From the NCBI GenBank assembly GCA_934277985.1, contig CAKQWF010000001.1, forward strand, positions 1 to 64,000: a DNA stretch of 64,000 nucleotides, written 5' to 3'. This DNA is from an uncultured Oxalobacter sp. Lineage in GTDB: Bacteria; Pseudomonadota; Gammaproteobacteria; Burkholderiales; Burkholderiaceae_D. Of this stretch, positions 37,997 to 47,078 are shown piece after piece (the stretch's first letter is position 1; each line of letters begins with the position of its first letter). The notes under the pieces are model-generated. The model saw only the letters and a program-made list of their open reading frames with translations. It did not search any database and was not told where the DNA came from. The position numbers and the translations under genes were made by a program.

Positions 37997-38839
37997 TCAT
38001 TTGCGTGACAAAGCGCTCTTTGTCTTGCCTTTCGTGGCGGTTGCCTGATAAAGGGGCATGACTTTCGGCAGTTCGGCCTGCAAACGTGCAATACGCGATT
38101 CGTCGCTGGGGTGGGTCGACAGCAATTCCGGCGGTGCGTCGCCGCCGAGTTTTTCCATCTTCTTCCAGACGTTGATGGCGGCTTCCGGGTTATAGCCGGC
38201 TCGGGCCATCAGTTCCATTCCCATGATATCCGCTTCTGTTTCCATGGTTCTGGAAAACGGAAGTGTCATGACCAGTTGGCTGGCCATGCCGGCGAGGGAT
38301 TCCTGTGTCGAGCTGAAACCTGCCAGTGCGCTGATGAGCGACAAGGCCTGATCGGCCGCGATTTGCTGTGAAACCTGTTCGCGGCTGTGCTCGCGCAATG
38401 CATGCGCCATTTCATGTCCGATGACGGCTGCCAGCTCATCGTCCGTCAGATTCAATGAACTGATAATGCCGCTGTAAACGGCGATTTTGCCACCTGGCAT
38501 GCAGTAAGCGTTCACTTCTTCACTGTCGATGACATTGATTTCCCAGTTCCATTTGAGGGCATCCGGCCTGAATACGCCGACCTGTGCGATGAGGCGATTG
38601 GCGATGTTGCGCACGCGTTTGGTCGATGTGGAGCTGGTATTCAGTGCCTTGGCCGAGCGTGCCTGACTCAGTGTACGTTGATAGGCTGTAGCTGCGCCCT
38701 GGTTGATATCCTCTGATGAAATCAGAAGCAGTTGGCTTCTTGACGAGTCGGTTGCGCCACCGGCCGTGGTACTTTGGCAGCCGGCAACCAGCAGTGGACC
38801 GGTGATCAGAACGAGCAGTAAAAAAAGAAAGCGTTTCAT
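37997..38839 (-). CDS. M48 family metallopeptidase, lipoprotein
   Basis: A 280-residue zinc protease like LoiP/YggG. From ATG 38839 the N-terminus is a lipoprotein signal (hydrophobic run ending LLVAGC; lipidated Cys at residue 21). The HExxH zinc motif is AVIGHEMAHAL and the third ligand Glu lies in METEADIMGMELMARAGY. Such proteases act on outer-membrane proteins in the periplasm. C-terminal tail basic. Confidence 0.9.
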   Translation of the reverse strand: MKRFLFLLLVLITGPLLVAGCQSTTAGGATDSSRSQLLLISSEDINQGAATAYQRTLSQARSAKALNTSSTSTKRVRNIANRLIAQVGVFRPDALKWNWEINVIDSEEVNAYCMPGGKIAVYSGIISSLNLTDDELAAVIGHEMAHALREHSREQVSQQIAADQALSLISALAGFSSTQESLAGMASQLVMTLPFSRTMETEADIMGMELMARAGYNPEAAINVWKKMEKLGGDAPPELLSTHPSDESRIARLQAELPKVMPLYQATATKGKTKSALSRK

Positions 38840-39069
38840 GGGCGGTATCTGTTGAGTGATGGTCGGATCTGTCGGTACAGGCAATGAAATCATTTTTTAT
38901 CAAGATGCGCAAATTTTCAATTATTTTCCCAGAAATCACAGGGACTGGCTGGAGATATACGGTTTCCCGGCGACATTTCACGGGCAGAAAGGGTATGATG
39001 CTGTCATTTCACAGGCATGGTTTTCGATGCATGGCGTGTTCCGCCGGTATTCAATGAAAGGAGCATATG

Positions 39070-39678
39070 ATGAAACTGTATTACACCCCGGGAGCCTGTT
39101 CACTGTCTCCGCATATCGTTCTGGAAGAATCCGGATTGCCGTTTGAACTGGAAAAAGTGGATTTGCAACTCAAGGAAACGGAGTCCGGTCATGACTTTTA
39201 TCTGGTCAATACCAAGGGTTCCGTTCCGGCGCTGGAACTGGACGACGGCCAGATACTGACTGAAGGTGCGGTAATCGTCCAGTATCTGGCGGATCAGGTA
39301 CCTGAAAAAGGATTGATGCCGTTGCCGGGTACGATGGCGCGTTATCGGGCGATGGAATGGCTTAATTATATTGCGACGGAATTGCAAAAAAGTTTTACGC
39401 CGATCTTCAATCCAGCATATGCCGCTTGCCGGGAAGAAGCGAAAAAAAACTTGCTCAGACAGTTCGATTACGTGGACAGACAGTTGGGAAAAAACCGGTA
39501 TGTGACCGGCGAGCAGTTCACGGTGGTCGATGCCTATCTCTTTACCATTGCCAGCTGGATAGGAGCAGCCGGTCTGGAAACGGCACAATGGAAGGCGTTG
39601 TCGGCCTATCGTGAAAATGTGGCGCAACGTCCGGCGGTTCGTCGCGCCATGATATCGGAAGGATTGATACAGGGATAA
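39070..39678 (+). CDS. gst: glutathione S-transferase, beta class
   Basis: A 202-residue GST beginning MKLYYTPGACSLSPHIVLEE, with the active-site Cys of the beta class (GACS), the glutathione-binding NTKGSVPALEL and DG.ILTEGAVIVQYLAD, and the C-terminal helix motif FTVVDAYLFTIASW. Near-identical layout to E. coli GstA. Two ATGs in a row (39067, 39070); the second fits the AAAGGAG ribosome binding site better. Confidence 0.94.
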   Translation: MKLYYTPGACSLSPHIVLEESGLPFELEKVDLQLKETESGHDFYLVNTKGSVPALELDDGQILTEGAVIVQYLADQVPEKGLMPLPGTMARYRAMEWLNYIATELQKSFTPIFNPAYAACREEAKKNLLRQFDYVDRQLGKNRYVTGEQFTVVDAYLFTIASWIGAAGLETAQWKALSAYRENVAQRPAVRRAMISEGLIQG

Positions 39679-39699
39679 CGTAACCGGTCGTCGGCAGAC

Positions 39700-40743
39700 T
39701 TACAGGGCCGGATTGGTGATCATGGCGTGGATTTCATTGATGTGGTCAATGACTTCATCGCTCAGTGAGATGGAGATGGCATCAATGTTTTCCTTGAGGT
39801 GTTCCGGCCGTGTGCCGCCGATGATGGTGGCATCGATGAACCAGCGTGAATAGCACCATGCCAGCGCCAGTTGTGCGGGTGTGATGCCATGGTCTCTGGC
39901 CAGTTGCATGTATTGTCGTGTGGCTTCCAGAACGGCGGGACGCTGATAGTGTGCGTTCCAGTCTGAGTAAAACAGCGTCAGGCGACCGTGCGTTTTGGGA
40001 TTGTCGATATATTTTCCGGTCAGTTGCCCGAATGCCAGGGGACTGTAGGCAAGCAGCCCGATATTTTCCCTGAAACAGATTTCGTCCATGCCGATTTCGA
40101 AATGGCGATCAGTCAGGTTATAGGCGTTTTGTATGGATACGATCCTTGGCAAGCCTTTCATTTCCGCGAGTCGGACGAATTCCATCAGTCCCCATGCGGA
40201 TTCGTTGGAAATGCCGATGTACCGGATTTTGCCTTCTTCGATCAGTTTTCCCAGTACCGAGAGCGTTTCCTCGATCGGGATGTGTGGACGTTCGTCTCTC
40301 GGATTGAACACGGTTTTGCCGAAGAACGGAACATTGCGGCTTGGCCAGTGCAGCTGGTAAAGATCGATGCAGTCCGTTTTCAGACGTCTGAGGCTGCCTT
40401 CGACCGCGAGACGGATATTGGCTTCGTTCAGGTCGTTTTTTCCATTGCGCAGCCACGGAATGAGGCGCGACGGACCGGCAACCTTCGTTGCCAGTACGAT
40501 CTTGTCGCGCAGTCCTCTCTTCTTGAGCCAGTTACCGATGATAGTTTCGCTGAGCCCCTGAGTCGCCGCCTGCGGCTTGACCGGGTAGATTTCCGCTGTG
40601 TCGATGAAATTGATACCCCGTTCAACAGCGTAATCGAGCAGGCCGAATGCTTCGCTTTCACTGTTCTGGTCGCCGAAGGTCATGGTACACAGACAGACTT
40701 TCGACACGAGCAGGTTGCTGGTACCGAGTGGTATTTTCTGCAT
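39700..40743 (-). CDS. aldo/keto reductase, Tas-like
   Basis: A 347-residue NADPH-dependent reductase of the AKR barrel family. The catalytic tetrad is visible: Asp and Tyr in FIDTAEIYPV, Lys in VLATKVAG, His in LYQLHWPSRNVP. NADPH-binding segments are YSPLAFGQLTGKY and IIGGTRPEHLKENI. Closest remembered relative is Tas. Substrate unknown. ATG 40743 with an AAGGA-like site upstream. Located between gst and pyrD. Confidence 0.88.
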   Translation of the reverse strand: MQKIPLGTSNLLVSKVCLCTMTFGDQNSESEAFGLLDYAVERGINFIDTAEIYPVKPQAATQGLSETIIGNWLKKRGLRDKIVLATKVAGPSRLIPWLRNGKNDLNEANIRLAVEGSLRRLKTDCIDLYQLHWPSRNVPFFGKTVFNPRDERPHIPIEETLSVLGKLIEEGKIRYIGISNESAWGLMEFVRLAEMKGLPRIVSIQNAYNLTDRHFEIGMDEICFRENIGLLAYSPLAFGQLTGKYIDNPKTHGRLTLFYSDWNAHYQRPAVLEATRQYMQLARDHGITPAQLALAWCYSRWFIDATIIGGTRPEHLKENIDAISISLSDEVIDHINEIHAMITNPAL

Positions 40744-40785
40744 GTTTCCCGTTCCTTTTGCGTCGATGCGGATCATGTCGCACGA

Positions 40786-41826
40786 TCAGGGTTGTCTCAG
40801 TGCGTTGACGCATTCGCGCACCAGTCCGGGACCGGAATAGATCATGCCGGTCAGGACCTGGACCAGTGATGCGCCTGCTTCGATTTTTTCCCTGGCATCG
40901 TCGCCAGAAAGAATACCACCGACACCGATGATGGGAATGGTATCGCCGAGTTCTGCCTTGAGCTTGCGAATGACCGCGGTTGACATATCTTTTACCGGTG
41001 CGCCGGAAAGTCCTCCGGTTTCACTGCCATACGGAAGATAATTGACGGCGTCGCGTGAAATGGTGGTATTGGTGGCGATGACACCGTCGATGTGATGGCG
41101 CAACAATGCATCCGCAATGTTCCGGATCTGGTTGTTGTCGATATCCGGTGCGATTTTCAGGGCCAGCGGTACATATCGTCCATATTGTTGCGCCAGACGA
41201 TCCTGTGCTGCTTTCAATTGCGAGAGCAGATTGTCCAGCTCCGATTCCCCCTGAAGCTGGCGCAGGTTTTTGGTATTGGGTGAGGAAATGTTGATGGCGA
41301 TGTAATCGGCGACAGGATAGACTTTTTCAAGACAGATCAGATAATCATCGACCGCTTTTTCGATGGGCGTGACGGCATTTTTGCCGATATTGAGTCCCAG
41401 AATGCCTTTCTTTTCCCGATAGAAGCGGGATGCCTTGACATTGGCGACGAGAACGTCGACGCCGTCGTTGTTGAAGCCCATCCGGTTGATCAGACCCTCG
41501 ACATCAGGCAGCCGGAACATGCGCGGTTTCGGGTTGCCGGGCTGGGGGCGTGGCGTGACGGTTCCCAGTTCCAGAAAACCGAAACCGAGCGATGCCAGGC
41601 CGTCGATACACGAGCCGTTCTTGTCCAGTCCTGCAGCCAGTCCGACCGGATTGGGAAAGGTCAACCCCATGACTTCACGCGGAGAAGGACTGACGGATGG
41701 CGCCAGAGCGGTCAGCCCCATCGCCGATGCCATTCTCATGGAGGAGAGGGTGAAATGGTGTGCATTTTCCGGATCCATGGCGAAGAGACAGTGCCGGATC
41801 AGGGCATACATGAAATTAGGAATCAT
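40786..41826 (-). CDS. pyrD: dihydroorotate dehydrogenase (quinone), class 2
   Basis: A roughly 346-residue membrane-associated flavoenzyme of pyrimidine synthesis passing electrons to the quinone pool. Seen: the amphipathic N-terminus ([20 protein letters not shown]), [36 protein letters not shown], the catalytic Ser in [14 protein letters not shown] and the FMN-phosphate motif IIGVGGI. Either the ATG at 41826 or the one at 41811 (MYALIRH, closest to homologues) may start it. In an anaerobe the quinone acceptor matters: see rquA at 50979. Confidence 0.95.
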   Translation of the reverse strand: MIPNFMYALIRHCLFAMDPENAHHFTLSSMRMASAMGLTALAPSVSPSPREVMGLTFPNPVGLAAGLDKNGSCIDGLASLGFGFLELGTVTPRPQPGNPKPRMFRLPDVEGLINRMGFNNDGVDVLVANVKASRFYREKKGILGLNIGKNAVTPIEKAVDDYLICLEKVYPVADYIAINISSPNTKNLRQLQGESELDNLLSQLKAAQDRLAQQYGRYVPLALKIAPDIDNNQIRNIADALLRHHIDGVIATNTTISRDAVNYLPYGSETGGLSGAPVKDMSTAVIRKLKAELGDTIPIIGVGGILSGDDAREKIEAGASLVQVLTGMIYSGPGLVRECVNALRQP

Positions 41827-41951
41827 GGAATTCAAATAATGTCGCGATGTGCCGGAGGCAGGTCGGAAAGCAGGTATGGTTTTCCGGACCATTCCGGATC
41901 AGATATAAAAAATCGTTATATCGTAATTGTAACGTAAGTCCGTGATTTGTT

Positions 41952-42707
41952 TTAGCCTGCCAGCGTGTGGAACTGGCAGAGCGGGCAGTCTGCGAGAGTT
42001 TTCCATGAAGTGATCGCAGGCAGATCGACGACGCGCCTGAGATGGTCATTGAAGTCCGACCGGCTGATTGGACTGGCACCCAGCGAAGCCAGATGGGCTG
42101 TTTCCTGTTGGCAGTCGATCAACGTCACGCCGTTTTGCTTCAGAAAAAACACCAGGTATGCCAGCGCGATCTTGGAGGCATCGGGAATGCGTGCAAACAT
42201 GGATTCCCCGAAAAACATTTTTCCCAGACAGATGCCATAGGCACCGCCGACAAGACGGTTTTCGTACCAGAGTTCGGATGAATGGGCGATGCCCATGTCG
42301 TGCAGTTTCCGGTAACTGTCGATGATGCCGCTCGTGATCCATGTACCGGATTCTTTTTTGCGCGGTGCAGCGCATTCACGGATGACTTGCGCGAAGTCCG
42401 TATCGAAACACAGCCGCCATGGACTGTTGCTTTCGTGAATGCTTTTGTGAATTTGCCGGAGTTTTTTCTTCAGGCTGTGCGAGATGACGAAACGGTCTGT
42501 CGGCAACACCATACGCGGGTCGGTACTCCACCACAATATGGGCTGATTGTCGCAGAACCAGGGAAAAATGCCGTGCCGGTATGCCATGACGAGACGTGAT
42601 GGCGAAAGATCCGCGCCAGCTGCCAGAAGACCGGGAAAGCCGCTTTTTGCTGTCAGCGCGGTGGAGACATCGGGAAAGGGATCATCCCGTTTGAGCCAGG
42701 GAATCAT
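41952..42707 (-). CDS. aat: leucyl/phenylalanyl-tRNA-protein transferase
   Basis: A 251-residue N-end-rule enzyme adding Leu or Phe to proteins with N-terminal Lys or Arg. Motifs: [36 protein letters not shown], the [17 protein letters not shown] core, and [15 protein letters not shown]. Upstream AAAGG supports the start. The order NUDIX - TIR-like - aat - pyrD on one strand suggests one transcription unit; aat-pyrD adjacency is common in betaproteobacteria. Confidence 0.95.
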   Translation of the reverse strand: MIPWLKRDDPFPDVSTALTAKSGFPGLLAAGADLSPSRLVMAYRHGIFPWFCDNQPILWWSTDPRMVLPTDRFVISHSLKKKLRQIHKSIHESNSPWRLCFDTDFAQVIRECAAPRKKESGTWITSGIIDSYRKLHDMGIAHSSELWYENRLVGGAYGICLGKMFFGESMFARIPDASKIALAYLVFFLKQNGVTLIDCQQETAHLASLGASPISRSDFNDHLRRVVDLPAITSWKTLADCPLCQFHTLAG

Positions 42708-42755
42708 GGATATGCGATGTAACCTTTTCCGGTGAACGATATGGCATGCGTGTCG

Positions 42756-43199
42756 TCAGGTGGTCTGCTTCAGGACTTTGCCGGGGCGAGCGTGTTTGAC
42801 GATGGCGTCCCCCAGTTGCATGGCATCCCATTTCACGATTTCTGCGGCAGCCCGTTTTTCCTTGTGTGAGGTATGTTTCGGATCGACTGCTTCCACCAGA
42901 ATGACGGGCAACCCCAGCTTTTTGGCAGCGTCGAGTTCCAGATTGGTCCAGCGTTTGAATTCCTCGAAAACACCTGCCAGAATGATGAGGCAGCAGCAGG
43001 GTTCCATCTGTTTTTCGATTGACAGCGACAGTGCCTTGTTCGATGGCAGGAATTGGGCAGGGTCGTCTTTCGAGACGCTGTAATATTCATAAGCGAAGTC
43101 TTCCGTCTTGAGACGATAGGTTTCCATCAGACTCGTGATGCGTTCGACACCATCTTGTTCGACCCAGCTGTGGCTGAGGAAAACGGGATACGTTGCCAT
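42756..43199 (-). CDS. stand-alone TIR-like (MTH538/DUF1863) domain protein
   Basis: A 147-residue single-domain protein. The start TYPVFLSHSW, then EYYSVSKDDPAQ, a hydrophobic strand CCCLIILAG, the helix with Trp84 and Glu88 (RWTNLELDAAKKLG), LPVILVEAV and the final IVKWDAMQLGDAIVKHA follow the pattern of the MTH538 TIR-like family, the fold also used by ThsB of the Thoeris defence system. Glu88 sits where TIR NADases carry the catalytic Glu. No ThsA-like or other effector gene is adjacent. GGAG lies before the ATG. It sits 48 bp before aat and 52 bp after the NUDIX gene; its job is unknown, with defence or NAD-derived signalling possible. Confidence 0.75.
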   Translation of the reverse strand: MATYPVFLSHSWVEQDGVERITSLMETYRLKTEDFAYEYYSVSKDDPAQFLPSNKALSLSIEKQMEPCCCLIILAGVFEEFKRWTNLELDAAKKLGLPVILVEAVDPKHTSHKEKRAAAEIVKWDAMQLGDAIVKHARPGKVLKQTT

Positions 43200-43251
43200 A
43201 AATTGAAATCTCCAGATATTGCAGATGAACGACAGGGATGGTCGTGTCGGT

Positions 43252-43806
43252 TTATTTTGTCAGATCCAGTGTGTGGAAACCGAATTGGCCACCACGCTGT
43301 ATTTTCTTTTTATCCTCGAAATAGAATTTGAGAGCGTATTTTATCGTTGAAAAAGCCAGTTGATCCCAGGGAATTTCCTTTTCCGTGAACAGTCGTGTTT
43401 CCAGACTTTCTTCTCCCGGCGCGAAATTCGTGTTTTCCAGATGCGCCAGATAAAAAAGATGTACCTGATGATAGACGGGCAGATTCATCAGGGAAAACAG
43501 GTTGGAAATCGTGACATCCGCACCCGCTTCTTCCTTTGTTTCGCGACGGGCTGCCTGTTCCGTCGTTTCGTCATTTTCCATGAATCCGCCGGGTAGTGTC
43601 CAGAAACCATGTCGTGGTGTGATGGCACGACGACAGAGCAGGATGGATGTTCCCTTTTCCGTTTCCCAGGTCGGGATGCTGCATACCACGATTTTCGGAT
43701 TTTCGTAATGGATCATGTGGCAGTTCGGACAGATATGTCGCGGCATGTTGTCCAGTGGCGGGATGCCGACAATCAGTGGATGGCCGCAATGGGAACAGAA
43801 TTTCAT
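43252..43806 (-). CDS. NUDIX hydrolase with N-terminal zinc ribbon
   Basis: A 184-residue protein. The zinc ribbon is formed by FCSHCG and ICPNCH (residues 3-6 and about 27-30), and the Nudix box reads GGFMENDE...ARRETKEEAG. C-terminal part FTEKEIPWDQLAFSTI is typical of a Burkholderiales group related to NudC-type NADH pyrophosphatases but shorter; the substrate is probably a nucleotide-diphosphate compound. ATG 43806 (MKFCSHCG) is used; the frame extends to 43881. First gene of the run with the TIR-like gene and aat. Confidence 0.87.
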   Translation of the reverse strand: MKFCSHCGHPLIVGIPPLDNMPRHICPNCHMIHYENPKIVVCSIPTWETEKGTSILLCRRAITPRHGFWTLPGGFMENDETTEQAARRETKEEAGADVTISNLFSLMNLPVYHQVHLFYLAHLENTNFAPGEESLETRLFTEKEIPWDQLAFSTIKYALKFYFEDKKKIQRGGQFGFHTLDLTK

Positions 43807-44018
43807 GGACATGTTACGCGCAGTTATGCCGGAACCGGTTAAAACAGCCAGTCCGGCAGATATCATTGAAAAATCCGGCAATGCACATTATACAAGCGAA
43901 TGGGATGTTATCCCGTTTCGGGCGCGGTACAAAGGTATCTGTATGGTCATGATGTGTTGTCATGAAAGGAAAAACATGCTGTCCCTGCCAGGGATATGAC
44001 AGTTTTTTTGAAAAAGTA

Positions 44019-44047
44019 TTGAATTTTTAAAAAAGCAAGATTATAAT
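44019..44047 (+). promoter_or_regulatory. promoter of tRNA-fMet
   Basis: TTGAAT (44019-44024), 17-base spacer, perfect TATAAT (44042-44047). Transcription should begin about 8 bases before the tRNA. Confidence 0.85.
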
Positions 44048-44061
44048 TTTACTTTTACAGA

Positions 44062-44138
<77 letters not shown>

Positions 44139-44144
44139 GTTTGA

Positions 44145-44174
44145 TACGCCGCTGAATTTTCAGCGGCGTTTTTG
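44145..44174 (+). terminator. terminator of tRNA-fMet
   Basis: ACGCCGCTGA/TCAGCGGCGT 10-bp stem with a short loop, then TTTT. Immediately follows the tRNA. Confidence 0.93.
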
Positions 44175-44290
44175 TTTTGTCCGTATGACACGCAAGCTAA
44201 CCCGATGCCGGCGCCCGTTTTGTAGCGTATCGGGCTATCCGGCAGACGTAAAGTTGTTGCGAAACTGCGGTCTTTTTACGTTTCGACGGC

Positions 44291-45781
44291 TTATGTTTCG
44301 GAGTGATATGCCTTGTCCGCTTTTTCGAACTGGGACTGCATGGAAGCGGACGGCGGTTTGTCGAGCAGACTGGTGATGATGATGGCACAAGTACCGAAAA
44401 TGAATCCCGGGATGATTTCGTACAGGCCAAGGTGATCCAGACAGGTTTTCCACAGGATGATGGTGGCGGCGCCGACGAAAATACCGGCAAAAGCGCCGTT
44501 TCGGGTCATACGTTTCCAGATCAGCGACAGCAGGATGACCGGGCCGAATGCAGCGCCGAAACCGGCCCATGCATAGGCGACAAGGCTCAGTACCTTGTTG
44601 TCCGGATTGAAGGCGATGACGATGGCGACAAGCGAAATCAGCATGACCATGAGACGACCGGTCCAGACCAGTTCGGTTTGCGATGCTTTCGGTCGCAAAA
44701 AGGCGCGGTAAAAGTCTTCTGTCAGGGCGCTGGAGCATACCAGCAGCTGGCAGCTTAATGTACTCATGACGGCGGCCATGATGGCGGACAGAATGATACC
44801 GGCGATCCATGGATTGAACAGGATTTTTGTCAGTTCCATGAATACGGCTTCATTGTTTTGCATGACGCCGCCTGCCAGTGCGGGATTGTGAAAGAAATAG
44901 GTGATGCCGAAGAAACCGGTCGCTATGGCGCCAGCCAGACAGAGAACCATCCATGTCATACTGATACGGCGTGCCTTCGGTATCGAACGGACGGAATCGG
45001 CTGCCATGAAGCGGACCAGGATGTGCGGTTGCCCGAAATAACCCAATCCCCATCCCAACAGGGAAATGATTGCCACGAAGTCCAGTCCCTTGAACATGTC
45101 GAGTTTGGTGGGTGCTTCCGACTGGATGGTCGCCACGACGGTTGAAAGGTCGCCTACGGCCAGCATGGAAAAGATCGGTGTGATGAGCAGGGCGAAAATC
45201 ATCAGGGTCGCCTGAACCGTATCGGTCCAGCTGACAGCCAGAAATCCCCCGATGAATACATAGGTGATCGTGGCGAAAGCGCCGATCCAGAGTGCGGTAG
45301 TGTAAGGCAGGCCGAAGGTGCTTTCGAACAGGCGCGCGCCGGCGACCATCCCGGAAGAGCAGTAAATGGTGAAGAAAATCAGGATGACGAAAGCGGAAAG
45401 TATGCGCAGGATACGGCTGGTGTCTTCAAAACGGTTGGTCAGGTAGTCGGGCAATGTCTGGGCGTTGCCGCAATATTCGGTATGGACACGCAGGCGTCCG
45501 GCGACCAGAAGCCAGTTGAACCATGCACCGACGATCAGGCCGATGGCGATCCAGCTTTCCGAAAGACCGGACAGAAAGACAGCGCCCGGCAATCCCATGA
45601 GCAGCCATCCGCTCATGTCGGATGCGCCGGCGGACATGGCGGTGACGAAACTGCCGAGGCGCCGACCGCCCAGAATATAGTCGGACAGATTGCGTGTCGC
45701 ACGATAGGCGATGAACCCGATGAGGGTTGTCGCGACGATATAAACGATGAAGGTTACAAGAAGGGGGGTATCCACAGTCAT
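44291..45781 (-). CDS. putP: sodium/proline symporter
   Basis: A 496-residue member of the sodium:solute symporter family with about 13 hydrophobic helices. From ATG 45781 it starts MTVDTPLLVTFIVYIVATTL. PutP landmarks: YILGGRRLGSFVTAMSAGASDMSGWL, GLSESWIAIGL, and STLSCQLLVCSSALTEDFY with the Na+-site Ser/Thr. It imports proline with Na+. ATP-independent and monocistronic. proB (proline synthesis) is elsewhere in the window. Confidence 0.93.
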   Translation of the reverse strand: MTVDTPLLVTFIVYIVATTLIGFIAYRATRNLSDYILGGRRLGSFVTAMSAGASDMSGWLLMGLPGAVFLSGLSESWIAIGLIVGAWFNWLLVAGRLRVHTEYCGNAQTLPDYLTNRFEDTSRILRILSAFVILIFFTIYCSSGMVAGARLFESTFGLPYTTALWIGAFATITYVFIGGFLAVSWTDTVQATLMIFALLITPIFSMLAVGDLSTVVATIQSEAPTKLDMFKGLDFVAIISLLGWGLGYFGQPHILVRFMAADSVRSIPKARRISMTWMVLCLAGAIATGFFGITYFFHNPALAGGVMQNNEAVFMELTKILFNPWIAGIILSAIMAAVMSTLSCQLLVCSSALTEDFYRAFLRPKASQTELVWTGRLMVMLISLVAIVIAFNPDNKVLSLVAYAWAGFGAAFGPVILLSLIWKRMTRNGAFAGIFVGAATIILWKTCLDHLGLYEIIPGFIFGTCAIIITSLLDKPPSASMQSQFEKADKAYHSET

Positions 45782-45991
45782 GCCAGATGATCCGGTAATG
45801 GTCGAATAAAACGGCACATTAAAACAAATTATTCGGCAATATGCCAGTCCTGTGAAGGTTTTGCGTGCCGCTGCATGACCGGACAATACGGCAGATTTCC
45901 GTTTTTTGCCGACAAACGGTATCGCGGACGGGTGTCGGGATTCCGGCGATACCGGTTTCGGCTGGCGAAATGGCCAGTGCCAGCGGTCAGT

Positions 45992-46888
45992 CTAGAATGG
46001 TCTGATCCATTCCGGACGGAGATGAGCTTGTTCGGGATGCTCGATGGCCAGATCGATTTCCTGCAACAGACGTTCCTTGTCTTTGCCGAGAGTGCCTCTC
46101 AGGACAAGCTGGTTGGATGCATGATCGCTTCTGAAAATGGTCGATTTCAGTTCGAGTGCGCCGACAAATTGCCGGATTTCCTTGAAGCGTTCATGCTGGT
46201 TCATCTTGATGAATTGGCCGTTGTATCCTTTCTGGAAACGTTCCTCGCCATGCGGCAGGTTCAGAACCAGTGCCGCCAGAAATTCGGGTTGGGTTTTGTT
46301 GGCGAGTAATGCAGAATTCAGGGCATGTTGTTCGCTGAAACGGGTGCCGCCGACGCCGTTGATGATCATGACGGAACGCCGGATGCCGGCATCGGCAAGC
46401 CGGTTGAGTGCGTCGACGGTCGACTGGTGCGTTTCTCCCTTGTTGATACATTTGAGAACGTAATCGTCACCGGATTCGGCGCCGACATAGACTTGTTTCA
46501 GACCTGCCGCACGCAGAGCCCTGAGTTCTTCGTCCGTTTTGCGGGTGACGTTGCGCGGCGAACAGTAGGAAGCGACCCGCGTGACTTCCGGCAAGTATTC
46601 GCGAATGGTGTCGAGGATGATCAACAGCCTTTTGGCGGGCAATGCGACGACGTCACCGTCAGCCAGAAATACCCGCTGGATGCCGGAATAATGCCGGCTG
46701 AACCATTCGATTTCCTTTTTGACGTCTTCTTCGGGTTTGACCGAAAAGCGTTTCTGGGGCTGGGTGTACATATCGCAATAGGTACATTTGTTCCAGCTGC
46801 ATCCGTTGGTGACTTGCAGGATGAGTGAATTGGCTTCGCTTGGCGGTCTGAAAACGGGATCGATATAACTGACGGGAATGTATTGCAT
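45992..46888 (-). CDS. radical SAM protein of unknown substrate
   Basis: A 298-residue protein whose iron-sulfur motif is CSWNKCTYC (CX4CX2C) at about residues 30-38, rather than the usual CX3CX2C. It is followed by the radical SAM barrel with FLADGDVVALP, YVGAESGDDYVLKCINKG and MIINGVGG (SAM-binding GGE/GxIxGxxE-like positions). No extra C-terminal cluster cysteines or B12-binding domain. I recognise the group (GCSWN.C.FC) but know no reaction for it. No neighbour on its strand suggests a pathway. Confidence 0.85.
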   Translation of the reverse strand: MQYIPVSYIDPVFRPPSEANSLILQVTNGCSWNKCTYCDMYTQPQKRFSVKPEEDVKKEIEWFSRHYSGIQRVFLADGDVVALPAKRLLIILDTIREYLPEVTRVASYCSPRNVTRKTDEELRALRAAGLKQVYVGAESGDDYVLKCINKGETHQSTVDALNRLADAGIRRSVMIINGVGGTRFSEQHALNSALLANKTQPEFLAALVLNLPHGEERFQKGYNGQFIKMNQHERFKEIRQFVGALELKSTIFRSDHASNQLVLRGTLGKDKERLLQEIDLAIEHPEQAHLRPEWIRPF

Positions 46889-47039
46889 AACATGAATGAC
46901 GGATTGAAACGGGCCTCATTGTATCACTGTGTTTTTTTGTTCGGCGCATGATGCGGGAAACGGTTTGTCCCGTCGCCGGCATTGTGTGCAGGCAAGTACA
47001 GGTTGTGGTGGGGGTGATGTGATGCAGGCGAAAAGACAG

Positions 47040-47068
47040 TTCCGGTACGGCCGCTTGCCGTACCGGAA
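47040..47068 (-). terminator. 11-bp hairpin downstream of the epimerase gene
   Basis: TTCCGGTACGG, 7-base loop, CCGTACCGGAA. On the minus strand it begins 10 bases after the stop codon; the T-run after it is interrupted, so termination may be inefficient. Confidence 0.6.
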
Positions 47069-47078
47069 GAATGGCGGT

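Noticed and set aside
42756..43806. TIR-like plus NUDIX pair as a two-gene Thoeris-like defence operon
   Set aside because: The zinc-ribbon NUDIX type looks like a common Burkholderiales housekeeping family, and there is no ThsA-like effector, so the pairing is probably coincidence of location.
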